Positions 16,450 through 25,260 of a DNA stretch of 64,000 nt are shown in pieces (within the stretch, counting starts at the first letter, position 1; each line of letters begins with the position of its first letter). The notes beneath the pieces were generated by a model. The model had not been told where the DNA came from, searched no databases, and worked only from the letters and a program-made list of their open reading frames with translations. The stretch spans positions 186,001-250,000 of the forward strand of contig CAWIQJ010000001.1 in NCBI GenBank assembly GCA_963838235.1, in the 5' to 3' direction. Made by a program: the position numbers and the translations under genes. This DNA comes from JAFECT01 sp963838235. Lineage in GTDB: Bacteria > Pseudomonadota > Alphaproteobacteria > Caulobacterales > Caulobacteraceae.

Positions 16450-19200
16450 CTATTGAATCGTCGGCACACCGGCGGAAATCATGTTGTCCAGATAGATCGA
16501 CAGGTCGCCCAGCAACTGACGAGACACGTCGGCGTCCCCGCCGTCGGCGGCCTGTTCAAGCCTGGCGCCGATATCGGTGATCGGTTGGAACCCGAACCCG
16601 CCGCCCGATCCGCGCAGGTTGTGTCCCAACAGCGTCACGACGCCGAAGTCATCCCGATCCAAGGCCGCGTACATGAGGATCACGTCGCTGCGGCATTTGT
16701 CGAGGTAGGCGGGCGCGAGGCCGGCCAAGCGTTGCTCAGCGCGCGAACGCGTCGGCGCCGGGCCATGCTCCCGTTTGGGCGCGGTCGCGTGGACGGCGGA
16801 ATAGTCCCTGATCGCCTGCAGCAGGACGTCCTGTTTTATGGGCTTGGTCAGATAGGCGGTGCAGCCCGCGCCCAGACAGGTCTCGCGATCGCCCTTCAGC
16901 GCCGAGGCGGTCAGGGCGATAATGGGCGTCGGCGCCCGGCTGTTCGCCTTCTCCCAGGCCCGGATGCCGCGCGTGGCGGTCAGGCCGTCCATCACCGGCA
17001 TCTGCCGGTCCATCAGCACCAGGTCATATTCGCCCGCCTTGAACATTTCACAGGCGATGACGCCGGTCTCGGCGACGTCGATGAGATAGGGCGTGTCCTC
17101 CAGATAGGCCAAGGCGATGGTGCAGTTGTCGGGGGAATCCTCGGCCATAAGAATGCGCAAGGCCGGCTGCGGCGCCTCGCGGCCGCCGGCCACGGGCCTG
17201 GCCACCGGTCGGTCGGTCGCCGCCCAGGTCTCGAACGGCGCCGCGAAGGCGAACACGCTGCCCTTGTCCAGCTCACTCTCGACCCAGATGCGTCCGCCCA
17301 TCAGTTCGACCAGGCGTTTGCAAATCGTCAGCCCGAGTCCGGAACCGCCGAACCGGCGTGTCGTCGATGAATCCGCCTGGGTGAAGCGTTCGAAGACACG
17401 GGCCAATTTATCGTCCGCGATGCCGATGCCGGTATCGGACACGGTGAATCGTAAGGCGGTGGGCACCGAACGATCGCCATCGTGCGCGACCTTCAGGGAA
17501 ACCTCGCCCGTCTCGGTGAATTTGATCGCATTGCCCATGAGATTGAGCAGCACCTGGCGCAGCCGGGTCGGGTCGCCGACGAGGTCGTTGTTCACACCGG
17601 GGGCGATTTCGCACACCAGGGTCAGGCCTTTTTCCTTGGCCCTGGGCGCCACCATCTCGATCACCTTTTCCAGGTGGTCGCTCAGCGAGAATCCCGTACG
17701 TTCAAGGTCGAGTTGCGAGGCTTCCACCTTGGACAGATCGAGGATGTCGTTGATGAGGTTCAGCAGGTTGTCGCCGGAGCGACGGAAGATCTGGACGTAC
17801 TTGTCCTGTTCGGGCGTCAGCGACGTCTTGGCCAGCAGGTCGGCGATGCCCATGAGCGCGTTCATCGGCGTGCGGATCTCGTGGCTCATGCTGGCCAGAA
17901 AATCCGACTTGGTCCGGCTGGCGCTCTCGGCGGCGGCCTTGGCCTGCTGCAGCTCGGCCTCGACGCGCTTGCGCTCGGTGACGTCGCGGGCCGCGGCGTA
18001 CACCCCCTGCAGGGTGCGGTTGCGGTCATAGAAGGTGGTGGCGTTATAGGAGACCACGGTCTGCTTGCCGTCGCGGGCGCGCGCCGTCAGCTCGTAATCG
18101 GCGATCGACTTCTCCGCCAGCACGCGCTTGATGCCGGCCTCGGCCCGCTCGGGATCGGTGAAACAGTCCTTGAACGGCGCTCCGATCAACTCGTCGCGCG
18201 TGCGGCCGGTCAGGGCCTCGGTCTGTTTGTTGACGTCGGTGATGATGCCCGCGGGGTCGGTGGTGATCAGGGCGTCGATGTTCGATTCGATCAGTGAGCG
18301 CGTATAGAACTGCTGATCGCGCAGGCGTTGGTCGGATTTCTTCTGTTGCTCTTCCACCAGCTTGCGCGCGGTGTTGTCGGTGCCGATCAAGAGGTAACCG
18401 ATGATGCTCCCCGCCGCGTCGCGCAGCGCCGTCACGGACACCACCGCGGGAAGGCGCGTGCCGTCCTTGCGGATATAGGTCAGTTCGTAGATGTCCTCGA
18501 TCTCGCGCGAGGCTTTGAAGACGAGGGCTTCGAAGCCCGGAGTGATCGAGGTCGCCAGTTCGGAACTCAGCGCCTGGGCGCGGGCGACCAGTTCCTGGGG
18601 ATCGGAGATGTCAGCCGGCGTGATCGTATTCATCACCTCGGCGGCGGTGTAGCCCAACATCCGCTCGGCGCCGACGTTGAAGATCTGGATCACACCCTTG
18701 GCGTCGGTGGCGATGCTGGAGAAGTTCGCGCTGTTGAAAATGGCGCTCTGCAAGGCCCCGGCCTTGAGTAGAGCCGCTTCGGCCTCCTTGCGCGCGGTGT
18801 TGTCGGTGCCGATCAGGAGATAGCCGATGATGGCGTCCTGGGCGTCGCGCAGCGCCGTTACGGAAACGACGGCGGGGAGCCGGCTGCCGTCTTTTCGGAT
18901 ATAGGTCAGTTCATAGATGTCCTCGATCCCGTGCGAGGCCTTGAACACCAGCGCCTCGAAGCCCGGCGTGATAGGCGTGGACAGCTCCGCGCTCAGCGCC
19001 TCAGCGCGGGCGATGAGTTCCTGCGGATCGGAAATATCCACAGGGGTGATGGTGTTCATCACCTCGGCCGCCGTGTAGCCCAACATTCGCTCGGCGCCGA
19101 CGTTGAAGATCTGGATGACGCCCTTGGCGTCCGTGGCGATGCTCGAGAAAATGGCGCTGTTGAAGATCGCGCTCTGCAGCGCTCCGGCCTTGACGATCAA
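16450..19200 (-). CDS. Hybrid sensor histidine kinase with three PAS domains, REC and Hpt
   Basis: A 916-residue cytoplasmic hybrid kinase; no membrane segment is seen. In order: PAS1 (about 8-138), a near-copy PAS2 (150-280), PAS3 (about 298-415), HisKA with His440 in SMSHEIRTPMNALMG, HATPase (about 545-668, with NAIKF, DTGIGI and GGSGLGL boxes), REC with phospho-acceptor Asp731 in LVLMDRQMPVMDG, and Hpt with His860 in LLGHNLRGSGGG. This is a complete internal phosphorelay. No ATG precedes PAS1; the only start that fits is the TTG at 19198-19200, and a stop codon lies about 20 codons further upstream. It follows a single-domain response regulator on the same strand, a likely partner. The input signal is unknown. 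Confidence 0.92.
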   Translation of the reverse strand: MIVKAGALQSAIFNSAIFSSIATDAKGVIQIFNVGAERMLGYTAAEVMNTITPVDISDPQELIARAEALSAELSTPITPGFEALVFKASHGIEDIYELTYIRKDGSRLPAVVSVTALRDAQDAIIGYLLIGTDNTARKEAEAALLKAGALQSAIFNSANFSSIATDAKGVIQIFNVGAERMLGYTAAEVMNTITPADISDPQELVARAQALSSELATSITPGFEALVFKASREIEDIYELTYIRKDGTRLPAVVSVTALRDAAGSIIGYLLIGTDNTARKLVEEQQKKSDQRLRDQQFYTRSLIESNIDALITTDPAGIITDVNKQTEALTGRTRDELIGAPFKDCFTDPERAEAGIKRVLAEKSIADYELTARARDGKQTVVSYNATTFYDRNRTLQGVYAAARDVTERKRVEAELQQAKAAAESASRTKSDFLASMSHEIRTPMNALMGIADLLAKTSLTPEQDKYVQIFRRSGDNLLNLINDILDLSKVEASQLDLERTGFSLSDHLEKVIEMVAPRAKEKGLTLVCEIAPGVNNDLVGDPTRLRQVLLNLMGNAIKFTETGEVSLKVAHDGDRSVPTALRFTVSDTGIGIADDKLARVFERFTQADSSTTRRFGGSGLGLTICKRLVELMGGRIWVESELDKGSVFAFAAPFETWAATDRPVARPVAGGREAPQPALRILMAEDSPDNCTIALAYLEDTPYLIDVAETGVIACEMFKAGEYDLVLMDRQMPVMDGLTATRGIRAWEKANSRAPTPIIALTASALKGDRETCLGAGCTAYLTKPIKQDVLLQAIRDYSAVHATAPKREHGPAPTRSRAEQRLAGLAPAYLDKCRSDVILMYAALDRDDFGVVTLLGHNLRGSGGGFGFQPITDIGARLEQAADGGDADVSRQLLGDLSIYLDNMISAGVPTIQ
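18361..19191 (-). repeat. Intragenic tandem duplication encoding PAS1 and PAS2
   Basis: The kinase gene contains two tandem copies of a 135-codon unit with a 142-codon (426-bp) period, including the linker. The protein copies differ at fewer than 20 positions, and blocks such as SSIATDAKGVIQIFNVGAER and GYTAAEVMNTITP are identical. Many differences between the DNA copies are at third codon positions, so the duplication is not brand new but both copies remain coding. Confidence 0.9.
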
Positions 19201-19306
19201 TTCTTCGGTCTGGCCCGGGGCTGAACGATCAACTGGCTTGGCGATGGGGCTTCCTAATTCAATTCAACGTGCGACCGATCGCTCGGTCAGGTCGGCCGCT
19301 GCAACT

Positions 19307-19669
19307 CTAATGCAGAAGTACGTCAACGGAGTGTTGCAGCTGGGCGGGACTGTAAGGCTTTTGGATGAACTGACCTCCACGGACAAACAGGTCCGACATG
19401 TCGGTGGTGAGGGTCCGCCCGGATGTGTAAAGCACGCGCAATTCAGGCTGAATTTTCACCGCTTGGTTGGCGACGACGTATCCGCCGAGGCTCAGCGCGC
19501 TGAGCCGGATATCGACAAACAGCGCATCGATCTTTGTGGGGTCCGCCAGGTGACGGAGCGCTTCGGCCAGATCGGTGGCCAGCAGGATGCTGTGTCCCAG
19601 GTCCTCGATCGTCCACTCTGCGGCCTGGCGGATGAACGGCTCGTCCTCCACGATGAGAATGACGGCCAT
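19307..19669 (-). CDS. Single-domain response regulator
   Basis: A 120-residue stand-alone receiver domain. I start at the ATG at 19669 (MAVILIVEDE); the open frame upstream is unlike a receiver. The acidic pocket (Glu8-Asp9), phospho-acceptor Asp53 (LFVDIRL), the switch Ser83 (YTSGR) and Lys104 (IQKPY) are all present. No output domain follows, so it probably works as a phosphate shuttle or by protein contact. It is 106 bp upstream of the hybrid kinase on the same strand. Confidence 0.88.
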   Translation of the reverse strand: MAVILIVEDEPFIRQAAEWTIEDLGHSILLATDLAEALRHLADPTKIDALFVDIRLSALSLGGYVVANQAVKIQPELRVLYTSGRTLTTDMSDLFVRGGQFIQKPYSPAQLQHSVDVLLH

Positions 19670-20065
19670 CAGGGGGTCTCGGCTACAGACGCGAACATTT
19701 GGCGACAACCCCCGTCGGCTCCGCCCTGAGGGTTCGGAACCTCAGACGCAACGCGCACCGTCCGAGAAGGTTCCAACGGCTTTGGAATGGTTCGAAATCG
19801 TATGCGGAACAAAGGAAATTCGGTGTCCGCTTTCGCCCTTCGGACTCCGGCGTGACAGCCTTCGACGTCGTCCTCAAAGCCCCCGGCCGCGACGAGGATG
19901 GCGGCGTACCGGTTCATCAGCACGACAGGCTCCAATTCCGGATGGACTCAAGCTGGCCATGAGCGCGTCGCCTGCCGGCCGTCCCTGACGAATTTGCGGG
20001 CTGATGCGTTACTCCGATGAACCTTGCGCTTCCTCTGAAGGGTTCCCCGCCGGTGGAGTGAAGCC
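19670..20065. other. Intergenic stretch without a supported gene
   Basis: About 396 bp between divergent genes. Short open frames on the minus strand (for example 19669-19935) have no ribosome site and no protein-like features. The DNA holds several short GGTTC/GGAAC-type inverted repeats around 19726-19800 (for example the near-palindrome GAGGGTTCGGAACCTC). It probably contains promoters for the response regulator and the FMN-binding protein. I see no RNA gene in it. Confidence 0.4.
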
Positions 20066-20566
20066 ATGGAAGACAAGATCCTCTCGATCCTTGAGCGCCG
20101 CCGGGTCATGGCCGTCGCGACGCTTCGTCCGGACGGCTGGCCGCAGACGACGATGGTCAGCTACGTCAATCGCGGCGTGATCCTCTATTTCCTGATCTCG
20201 CGCACCAGCCAAAAGTTTAAGAACATCTCCGCCGACGACCGGGTGTCGATCGCCATCGGCGCGGACGCGGCGGCCCCGGCGCAGATCGAGGGCCTGTCGA
20301 TGGCGGCGCGGGCGATCGAACTGCGCGACGAGCCTTATCGTTCGCAGATGCTGGCCGAGCTCAGCGCGCGTCATCCCGGCTATTTCGACGCCGCGACCCT
20401 CGATATGAAGGCTTCCGCGGTGATCCGCGCCCTGCCGGAGGTTATCTCCATCGTCGATTTCTCCAAGGGTCTCGGCCATGAGGATTACATCACGGTCGGC
20501 GCCGACGAAGTCATGGAAATGACTGCGGTTCGCAAGGATAACTGGGGACCCAATCCTGCACGGTGA
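20066..20566 (+). CDS. Pyridoxamine 5-phosphate oxidase-related FMN-binding protein
   Basis: A 166-residue split-barrel protein of the PNPOx-like superfamily. The start (ILERRRVMAVATLRPDGWPQTTMVSYV) and the following FLISRTSQKFKNISADDRVSIAI match the flavin-binding half of general-stress-type members. It is unlikely to be true PdxH because the substrate-binding C-terminus is different. Such proteins bind FMN or F420 or act as oxidoreductases of unknown substrate. It stands alone on the plus strand, upstream of the tRNA. Confidence 0.8.
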   Translation: MEDKILSILERRRVMAVATLRPDGWPQTTMVSYVNRGVILYFLISRTSQKFKNISADDRVSIAIGADAAAPAQIEGLSMAARAIELRDEPYRSQMLAELSARHPGYFDAATLDMKASAVIRALPEVISIVDFSKGLGHEDYITVGADEVMEMTAVRKDNWGPNPAR

Positions 20567-20735
20567 GGGAATGCGCCACGACGAAGACTCCAGATTCGGT
20601 GACAGATTGAACTGTCCCCAACCCACTCAGTCACGCCGCAAACGGTCCGTCTCCGCCCTGCAGGCTACGGCGCGACAGCCTTCGTGCGCGCGGGGCCGGC
20701 ATGCCGAGCCGAAGTGCGCGTCAGCGTGCGAAGGC

Positions 20736-20821
20736 TGGTGCCCCAGGCCGAACTCGAACCAGCACGTCCTCACGAACAACAGATTTTGAGTCTGCCGCGT
20801 CTACCATTTCGCCACTGGGGC
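20736..20821 (-). tRNA. tRNA-Leu (anticodon CAA)
   Basis: On the minus strand an 86-nt class II tRNA is visible. The acceptor stem is GCCCCAG at the 5-prime end paired with CTGGGGC at the 3-prime end, followed by A and an encoded CCA (the TGG at 20736-20738 on the plus strand). The anticodon arm reads GCAGA-CTCAAAA-TCTGT, giving anticodon CAA, which reads UUG leucine. The long variable arm expected of tRNA-Leu and a standard T arm with GGTTCGAGTCC are present. Confidence 0.95.
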
Positions 20822-20901
20822 ACAGGGCGCGCGCAATCTAGCGGCGCGCCCGGCCGGGTCAACGCTTGTTCGCCGAAGCCATGGCGAAGGCGGAGGCCCG
20901 A

Positions 20902-21438
20902 TCAGGCCGCCGTCTTGGCCGGCAGGAAGCGCGGGTTGCGCAGCAGGACGGCGCTGACCAGGGCGACCAGCAGGCCCACCGGGAAGATCTCGATGAAGGC
21001 CTCGCCCATCTGGAAGAAGGGGTTGGCGTAGGCGCGGCGCATGGCGTCCATCTCCGCGACGGCCTTGGCGTAGGCCGCGCCGGTGACGCCCGCGGCGCGC
21101 TTCGTCGCCAGGATGTGGTTGGTGTAGTCGCCGATGAAGTCGTAGTGGGTCACCGCCAGATAACCCTCCCACACCGCCACATAGGCAAGGCCGGCCACGA
21201 AGGCGATGCCCACGCCGATGCCGAAGGCGGGGAAGAATCGGATCACCCCGCCCAGCACCTTGTCGCGGTGCTGCTTGACCCCCACCAGGATCGAGGAGAG
21301 GGCGACCAGCATGACCAGATAGCCCAGCCAGACGCTCGAGTGCGGCGGCCTGCCGAAGGAGATCACGATGGTGCCGATGATGCCGAGGGCGACGACGGCG
21401 CCCGAGATCAGGCCGTAGACCAGGATGGTGCGGAACAT
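20902..21438 (-). CDS. DUF4199-type membrane protein
   Basis: A 178-residue protein with four hydrophobic segments (about 5-26, 37-53, 68-92 and 148-167). The layout (glycine-rich first helix, short second helix, GGVIRFFPAFGIGVGIAFVAG, then a long soluble helical loop before the last helix) matches the DUF4199 family. The loop between helices 3 and 4 (about 95-145) is charged and helical. Function unknown. It is the last gene of a same-strand group with a membrane-bound LuxR regulator and an S9 peptidase. Confidence 0.72.
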   Translation of the reverse strand: MFRTILVYGLISGAVVALGIIGTIVISFGRPPHSSVWLGYLVMLVALSSILVGVKQHRDKVLGGVIRFFPAFGIGVGIAFVAGLAYVAVWEGYLAVTHYDFIGDYTNHILATKRAAGVTGAAYAKAVAEMDAMRRAYANPFFQMGEAFIEIFPVGLLVALVSAVLLRNPRFLPAKTAA

Positions 21439-21496
21439 TGGATCGACTCCCGTCTGTCGGGGTTGAAAACCAGACGCCCGGTGCGGGCGGCGAAAC

Positions 21497-22067
21497 TCAA
21501 GCGACTTTTATGCCCACCGATTGCGAAATCAGCGTCCAATTCTGGCCGCCGTCGGTCGAGACCTCGATGCGGGTGACACGCTTCTGCGGGGTGACGAACT
21601 GATAGCTGTCGCGCAGGTCGAGCACTTTCCCATCCTTGCCCGGCAGGGTGTAGGTGTAATGCCAGCTGTCGCCGTCGATAACGACCGGGGTTTCTTCGAG
21701 CGTCTTATAGTCCTTGCTGATCCCCAGGTGCTTATAGGTCTGGTTTGCTGCGTTGTAGGTGAAGATCGACAGGTGGTCCGCCGGTTCGCGTCCCGCGGTG
21801 TCGCCGGATTCGCTCAGGTACTCGCAGACCATGAAACCGCGGTCGGCGGACCAGCCGCAGGTGGTGTGGGACTTGACCGAGCGCGCATGGCCGTAGGGCG
21901 TCTCCTTGGTCTCGACGACCTCGTTCCAGCGGCCCTCCCACACGGTCATACGTTCGCGGATCGGCGGTCCCCGAGGCGGCCGGCGCCGCCAGGGTCGCTG
22001 TCAGGCCGAGCGCAGCGGCTGCGGTGAAGAGGCCCGCGAGGGGGGCAGGGTTTCTGCGGACAGGCAT
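21497..22067 (-). pseudogene. Secreted DUF1579-like protein, frameshifted after the signal peptide
   Basis: A signal peptide (ATG at 22067: MPVRRNPAPLAGLFTAAAAL, ending AAPAASG) lies in one frame, and a 150-residue mature domain (21497-21949) lies in the next. The mature part starts TVWEGRWNEVVETKETPYG and reads cleanly to its stop. Removing a single base near 21958 joins the two. The mature domain resembles DUF1579-type proteins with a W-G-W start; this family call is tentative. The first internal ATG of the second frame (21949) would give a protein without a signal peptide. I judge the break more likely a sequencing error than a real mutation. Confidence 0.65.
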
Positions 22068-22188
22068 CGGATCGCTCCCGTTTCCATCGAGGCCCCGACC
22101 CTGACGCGGCAAGGCGCGGACCGGTATCGCCCGAAAGGGTGAAATCGCACGTCCCGCCCGATGGGTGAGGCGCAGACCGCTACACACG

Positions 22189-22599
22189 CTATGGAATCAG
22201 CCGTAGCTCGCGCGCCTTGCCGAGCGCCTGGGTGCGACGGCTGACCTCGAGCTTCTCGAACAGGTTCGCCAGGTGGGTTTTCACCGTGTTGGGCGACAGG
22301 CCCAGGGTGCGGGCGATCTCCTTGTTCGACTGGCCCGACGCCAGGCGCTCGAGCACCCGCACTTCCTGCGGGGTCAGGCCGAGCGACGCGATCGCCAGGT
22401 CGTTGCGTTCGAACGCTCCAGCCCGGCGCGTGGTCAGCCGCCATCCCAGCCAGGCGCCGGCGCCGGCGAACACGGTGGCGACGACGCCGACGTAAACCTG
22501 CACCGGAAAGGCGTGCACCACGTAGCGGTACTGCAGCCACTGCAGGGCAAACGCTCCCAGCGCCAGCACCACCCCCCAAATGACGACGGTGCGGATCAT
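22189..22599 (-). CDS. Membrane-anchored LuxR-type transcriptional regulator
   Basis: A 136-residue protein. Two membrane helices (about 4-23 and 33-55) are followed by a LuxR/GerE helix-turn-helix (about 74-130) with the classic pattern LTPQEVRVLERLASGQSNKEIARTLGLSPNTVKTHLANLFEKL. There is no receiver or autoinducer domain. A DNA-binding domain tied directly to a membrane hairpin suggests control by membrane state or a membrane partner. It overlaps the end of the upstream S9 peptidase gene by 4 bp, so the two are translationally coupled, and it precedes the DUF1579-like and DUF4199 genes. Confidence 0.87.
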   Translation of the reverse strand: MIRTVVIWGVVLALGAFALQWLQYRYVVHAFPVQVYVGVVATVFAGAGAWLGWRLTTRRAGAFERNDLAIASLGLTPQEVRVLERLASGQSNKEIARTLGLSPNTVKTHLANLFEKLEVSRRTQALGKARELRLIP

Positions 22600-25145
22600 C
22601 GGCGTTTTTTCGCCGCCTTGGCCGGCTTCGTGAGCCGTTCGATCAGGAAATCCGCGCCGGACCCGTAGACCTCGACCGTGTTGGCGAAGGTCGAGGTCAT
22701 GTCGTGCACCTCGTCAGGGATCACGCGGAACGTCGCATCGACGCCTTGCTTGCGCAGCAACGCCGCGAGCGACAGTCCCTGGTAGAAGTCGACGTTACGG
22801 TCGTCGTCGCCCTGGACCAGGTAGATGGGCGCGCGCAGATCGGCGATCTTGGCTTCCGGCGCGTTCAGCACGCGGTCGCCGAAAAACTCGTGCACGCCGG
22901 CCATGTCGAAGCCCGCCTCGAAGAGGTCCGGATAGCGGGTCAGGGCCTGGGCGGTGACGTAACCGCCCCAGCTCAGGCCGTAGATCCCGACGTGGCGGAC
23001 CTGCAGTTCCTGATGGGTCTTCAGGTACGTCCCCGCCGCGGCGACGTCGAGCATTTCGCTGGCGCCGGCGGAGCCCCAACCCGCGGCGTTACGGAACGCA
23101 TAGCCGCGCATGATCGACGAGCGATACTCCACCGACAGCACCACGCAGCCGCGGCTGGCGAGATACTGGTTGGTTTCGTAGAGCACCGAATAGGCGTCCA
23201 TATAGTGAAAGCCGGGCAGCATCTGCCGCTTGATGCCCCCATGCGCGAACACCACGCCGCAACCGTTGGGGTGTTCTGGGACGAACAGCTGTCCGTAGGC
23301 GGTCGCGCCGTCGGAGGCGGTGAGGGTGATGAGTTGAGGCTCGACCCATGTGGCAAACGACGGCGGCGGTCCCACTGGCCAGAGCACGTGTTTGTCGTAT
23401 TGCGTAGGGATGCCGCCGAGGAGTCTGACGCGAGGCTGAGCGCTCCAACCCGCATCCACATAGGCGACGGCGCCGTTCGCCATGGGCGCCGGCCCCCACT
23501 GATCATTTGCGCCGGAGGTGAGCGGCGTGATCGTCGCCGTGGCCGGATCGATACGCGCCAGATGCCGGCGGCCGAGGTCGCCGATGTTGGTCGCGGCGAT
23601 CAGGCTTCCGTCCTGGACTTGGGCCACGAATTCGATCTCGCCGTCTCCCGGCGTGAGCAGCTGCGCGTCGCCGCCGGCGGCCGGCACGGCGTAGAGATGG
23701 CGCCAGCCGTCGACCTCCCACGGGAACACGATGCGATCACCGGCGACCCAGTAGAGCTGCTCACCGCGCCGACCGGTGTCCGTCGTGTCCTCGTCGAGTT
23801 GATAGAAGGCCGAGCCTGTCCCCGGCTTTGCCTGCCAGATGTCGTGTACGGTGTTCGCAGCGACGTCGTAGAGCTCGATCGACCACGGCATTTCGGCGGT
23901 GAACGGCCCGTCGTAGCCAAGCGTATAGGCGGCGAAGCGGGGTTGGTTGGAGCGGACGAACACCAGCCGTGTCCCGTCCGGCGACCAGCTCGCATCGAAG
24001 TCCGTGGCGCCCTTCGGGTTTTCGATCGGGGTGGTGCGGTCGTTTGCGAGGTCGTAGACGAACATTCCATCGCCCTTCGCGAACGCCAGCTTCGACCCAT
24101 CCGGTGAAAAGCGCGGTTCGCGCGCGGGGCCGGCCATCAGTTCGCTCGCGTCGCCCAGATGCACGCTCCCGTCGGCTTGGCGGAACACCGGTGCGATCAT
24201 CAGGCCACGTTCGCCTTCCCAGACCAGGCGCACACCGTCCGGTGTGAACTGCGGCGCCTCGCCGTCGGCAACCTTACTCGGCTCTTGATGCGGCGTTCCG
24301 AGCCAGAGTTCGCGCACCGGCGGTTTGCCGAGCGACCGTGGATTGGGCACGCCGCCCACCTTGTTCTCGGCCGCGCCGCGCACGAAGGCGATGGCGTCGC
24401 CATGCGGCGCCAATGCGAGCTCGCTGAGCGCCTGGCCATCGTCGTTATCGAAACTCGCGAATGGTTCCATGTTGTCGTGCAGGTCGAGGAGGTAGATGGC
24501 GCGGCTCGCACCTTCGCGCGTGACGAAGGCCGCGCGGGTCCCGTCGGCGGACGCGATGGGTTGGTAGGACAGCGGCGTCGCAAGGTAGGCCGCTGCCGAA
24601 CCGGGCGTGATCGGCGTACTCCCCGCGAGCGCCGCGGAGACGGCCTGGGTCAGGCGCGCATCTTTGGCGCCGTCGGCATGGCGCGTGAACGAGACCGTCG
24701 TCGCAGTCTCCCATTTAGGGTCGGTATCTGTGGCGAATTCGGGATCGACGTAGCCGACGCGGTTCTGCGCGAAGTCGTAGGTGGCGATGAAGCCCCAGCC
24801 GTAGTAACGCGCGGGGCTGAACCCCTCCATCGCCGGACTGCCGTGCGCGGCCTCCACCGTCCAATCGCCGCGCGGGTTTTCGAAAGCGATGCGCGACCCG
24901 TCGGGCGAGAAGACGATCTTGCCGACCGCGCCGCGAATCTCGAACAGCCTGTGCGGCGAAGACCAGGCGGCGGTCGCCGAGCCGCGCTCAGCTCCCCACA
25001 CGCAGTGGCACCCCGCTGGCGCCCAGACCTCGCGCTGGCCGTCGGGCGAAACAACCGCTGCGGGCGGCGCAGGTTGGGCCAAGGCGACGGTTGCGGCGGC
25101 GCCCAGGAGGCCGGCTGAAAAGCCCGCGCGGACGAAATAGCTCAT
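22596..25145 (-). CDS. Secreted S9-family prolyl oligopeptidase-type peptidase
   Basis: An 849-residue protein with a signal peptide (residues 1-23, ending ALAQP). The N-terminal two-thirds is a beta-propeller with repeated FSPDGSRIAF/FTPDG/WSPDGTRLVFV WD-like strands. The C-terminal third is an alpha/beta-hydrolase with Ser725 in GLSWGG, Asp782 in GDDDRNV and His814 in DEVHD, the triad of S9 peptidases. It should cleave short peptides in the periplasm, probably with DPP/acylaminoacyl-type specificity. It is the first gene of a set with a membrane LuxR regulator, a secreted protein and a DUF4199 protein. Confidence 0.92.
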   Translation of the reverse strand: MSYFVRAGFSAGLLGAAATVALAQPAPPAAVVSPDGQREVWAPAGCHCVWGAERGSATAAWSSPHRLFEIRGAVGKIVFSPDGSRIAFENPRGDWTVEAAHGSPAMEGFSPARYYGWGFIATYDFAQNRVGYVDPEFATDTDPKWETATTVSFTRHADGAKDARLTQAVSAALAGSTPITPGSAAAYLATPLSYQPIASADGTRAAFVTREGASRAIYLLDLHDNMEPFASFDNDDGQALSELALAPHGDAIAFVRGAAENKVGGVPNPRSLGKPPVRELWLGTPHQEPSKVADGEAPQFTPDGVRLVWEGERGLMIAPVFRQADGSVHLGDASELMAGPAREPRFSPDGSKLAFAKGDGMFVYDLANDRTTPIENPKGATDFDASWSPDGTRLVFVRSNQPRFAAYTLGYDGPFTAEMPWSIELYDVAANTVHDIWQAKPGTGSAFYQLDEDTTDTGRRGEQLYWVAGDRIVFPWEVDGWRHLYAVPAAGGDAQLLTPGDGEIEFVAQVQDGSLIAATNIGDLGRRHLARIDPATATITPLTSGANDQWGPAPMANGAVAYVDAGWSAQPRVRLLGGIPTQYDKHVLWPVGPPPSFATWVEPQLITLTASDGATAYGQLFVPEHPNGCGVVFAHGGIKRQMLPGFHYMDAYSVLYETNQYLASRGCVVLSVEYRSSIMRGYAFRNAAGWGSAGASEMLDVAAAGTYLKTHQELQVRHVGIYGLSWGGYVTAQALTRYPDLFEAGFDMAGVHEFFGDRVLNAPEAKIADLRAPIYLVQGDDDRNVDFYQGLSLAALLRKQGVDATFRVIPDEVHDMTSTFANTVEVYGSGADFLIERLTKPAKAAKKRR

Positions 25146-25260
25146 GCAACTTCCCCTGTCGGTTCTGGTCGGAGACCCTGTTCCCCGACCGGCCCGGTCC
25201 TGTAAGTATACGATTTAATCGTCGGCCGCCGAGGGGCGGCATTTCGTTCAGGATTAGCCC

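Noticed and set aside
19669..19935. Short minus-strand frames in the gap before the FMN-binding gene
   Set aside because: No ribosome site, no hydrophobic or domain pattern, and the composition is that of intergenic DNA.
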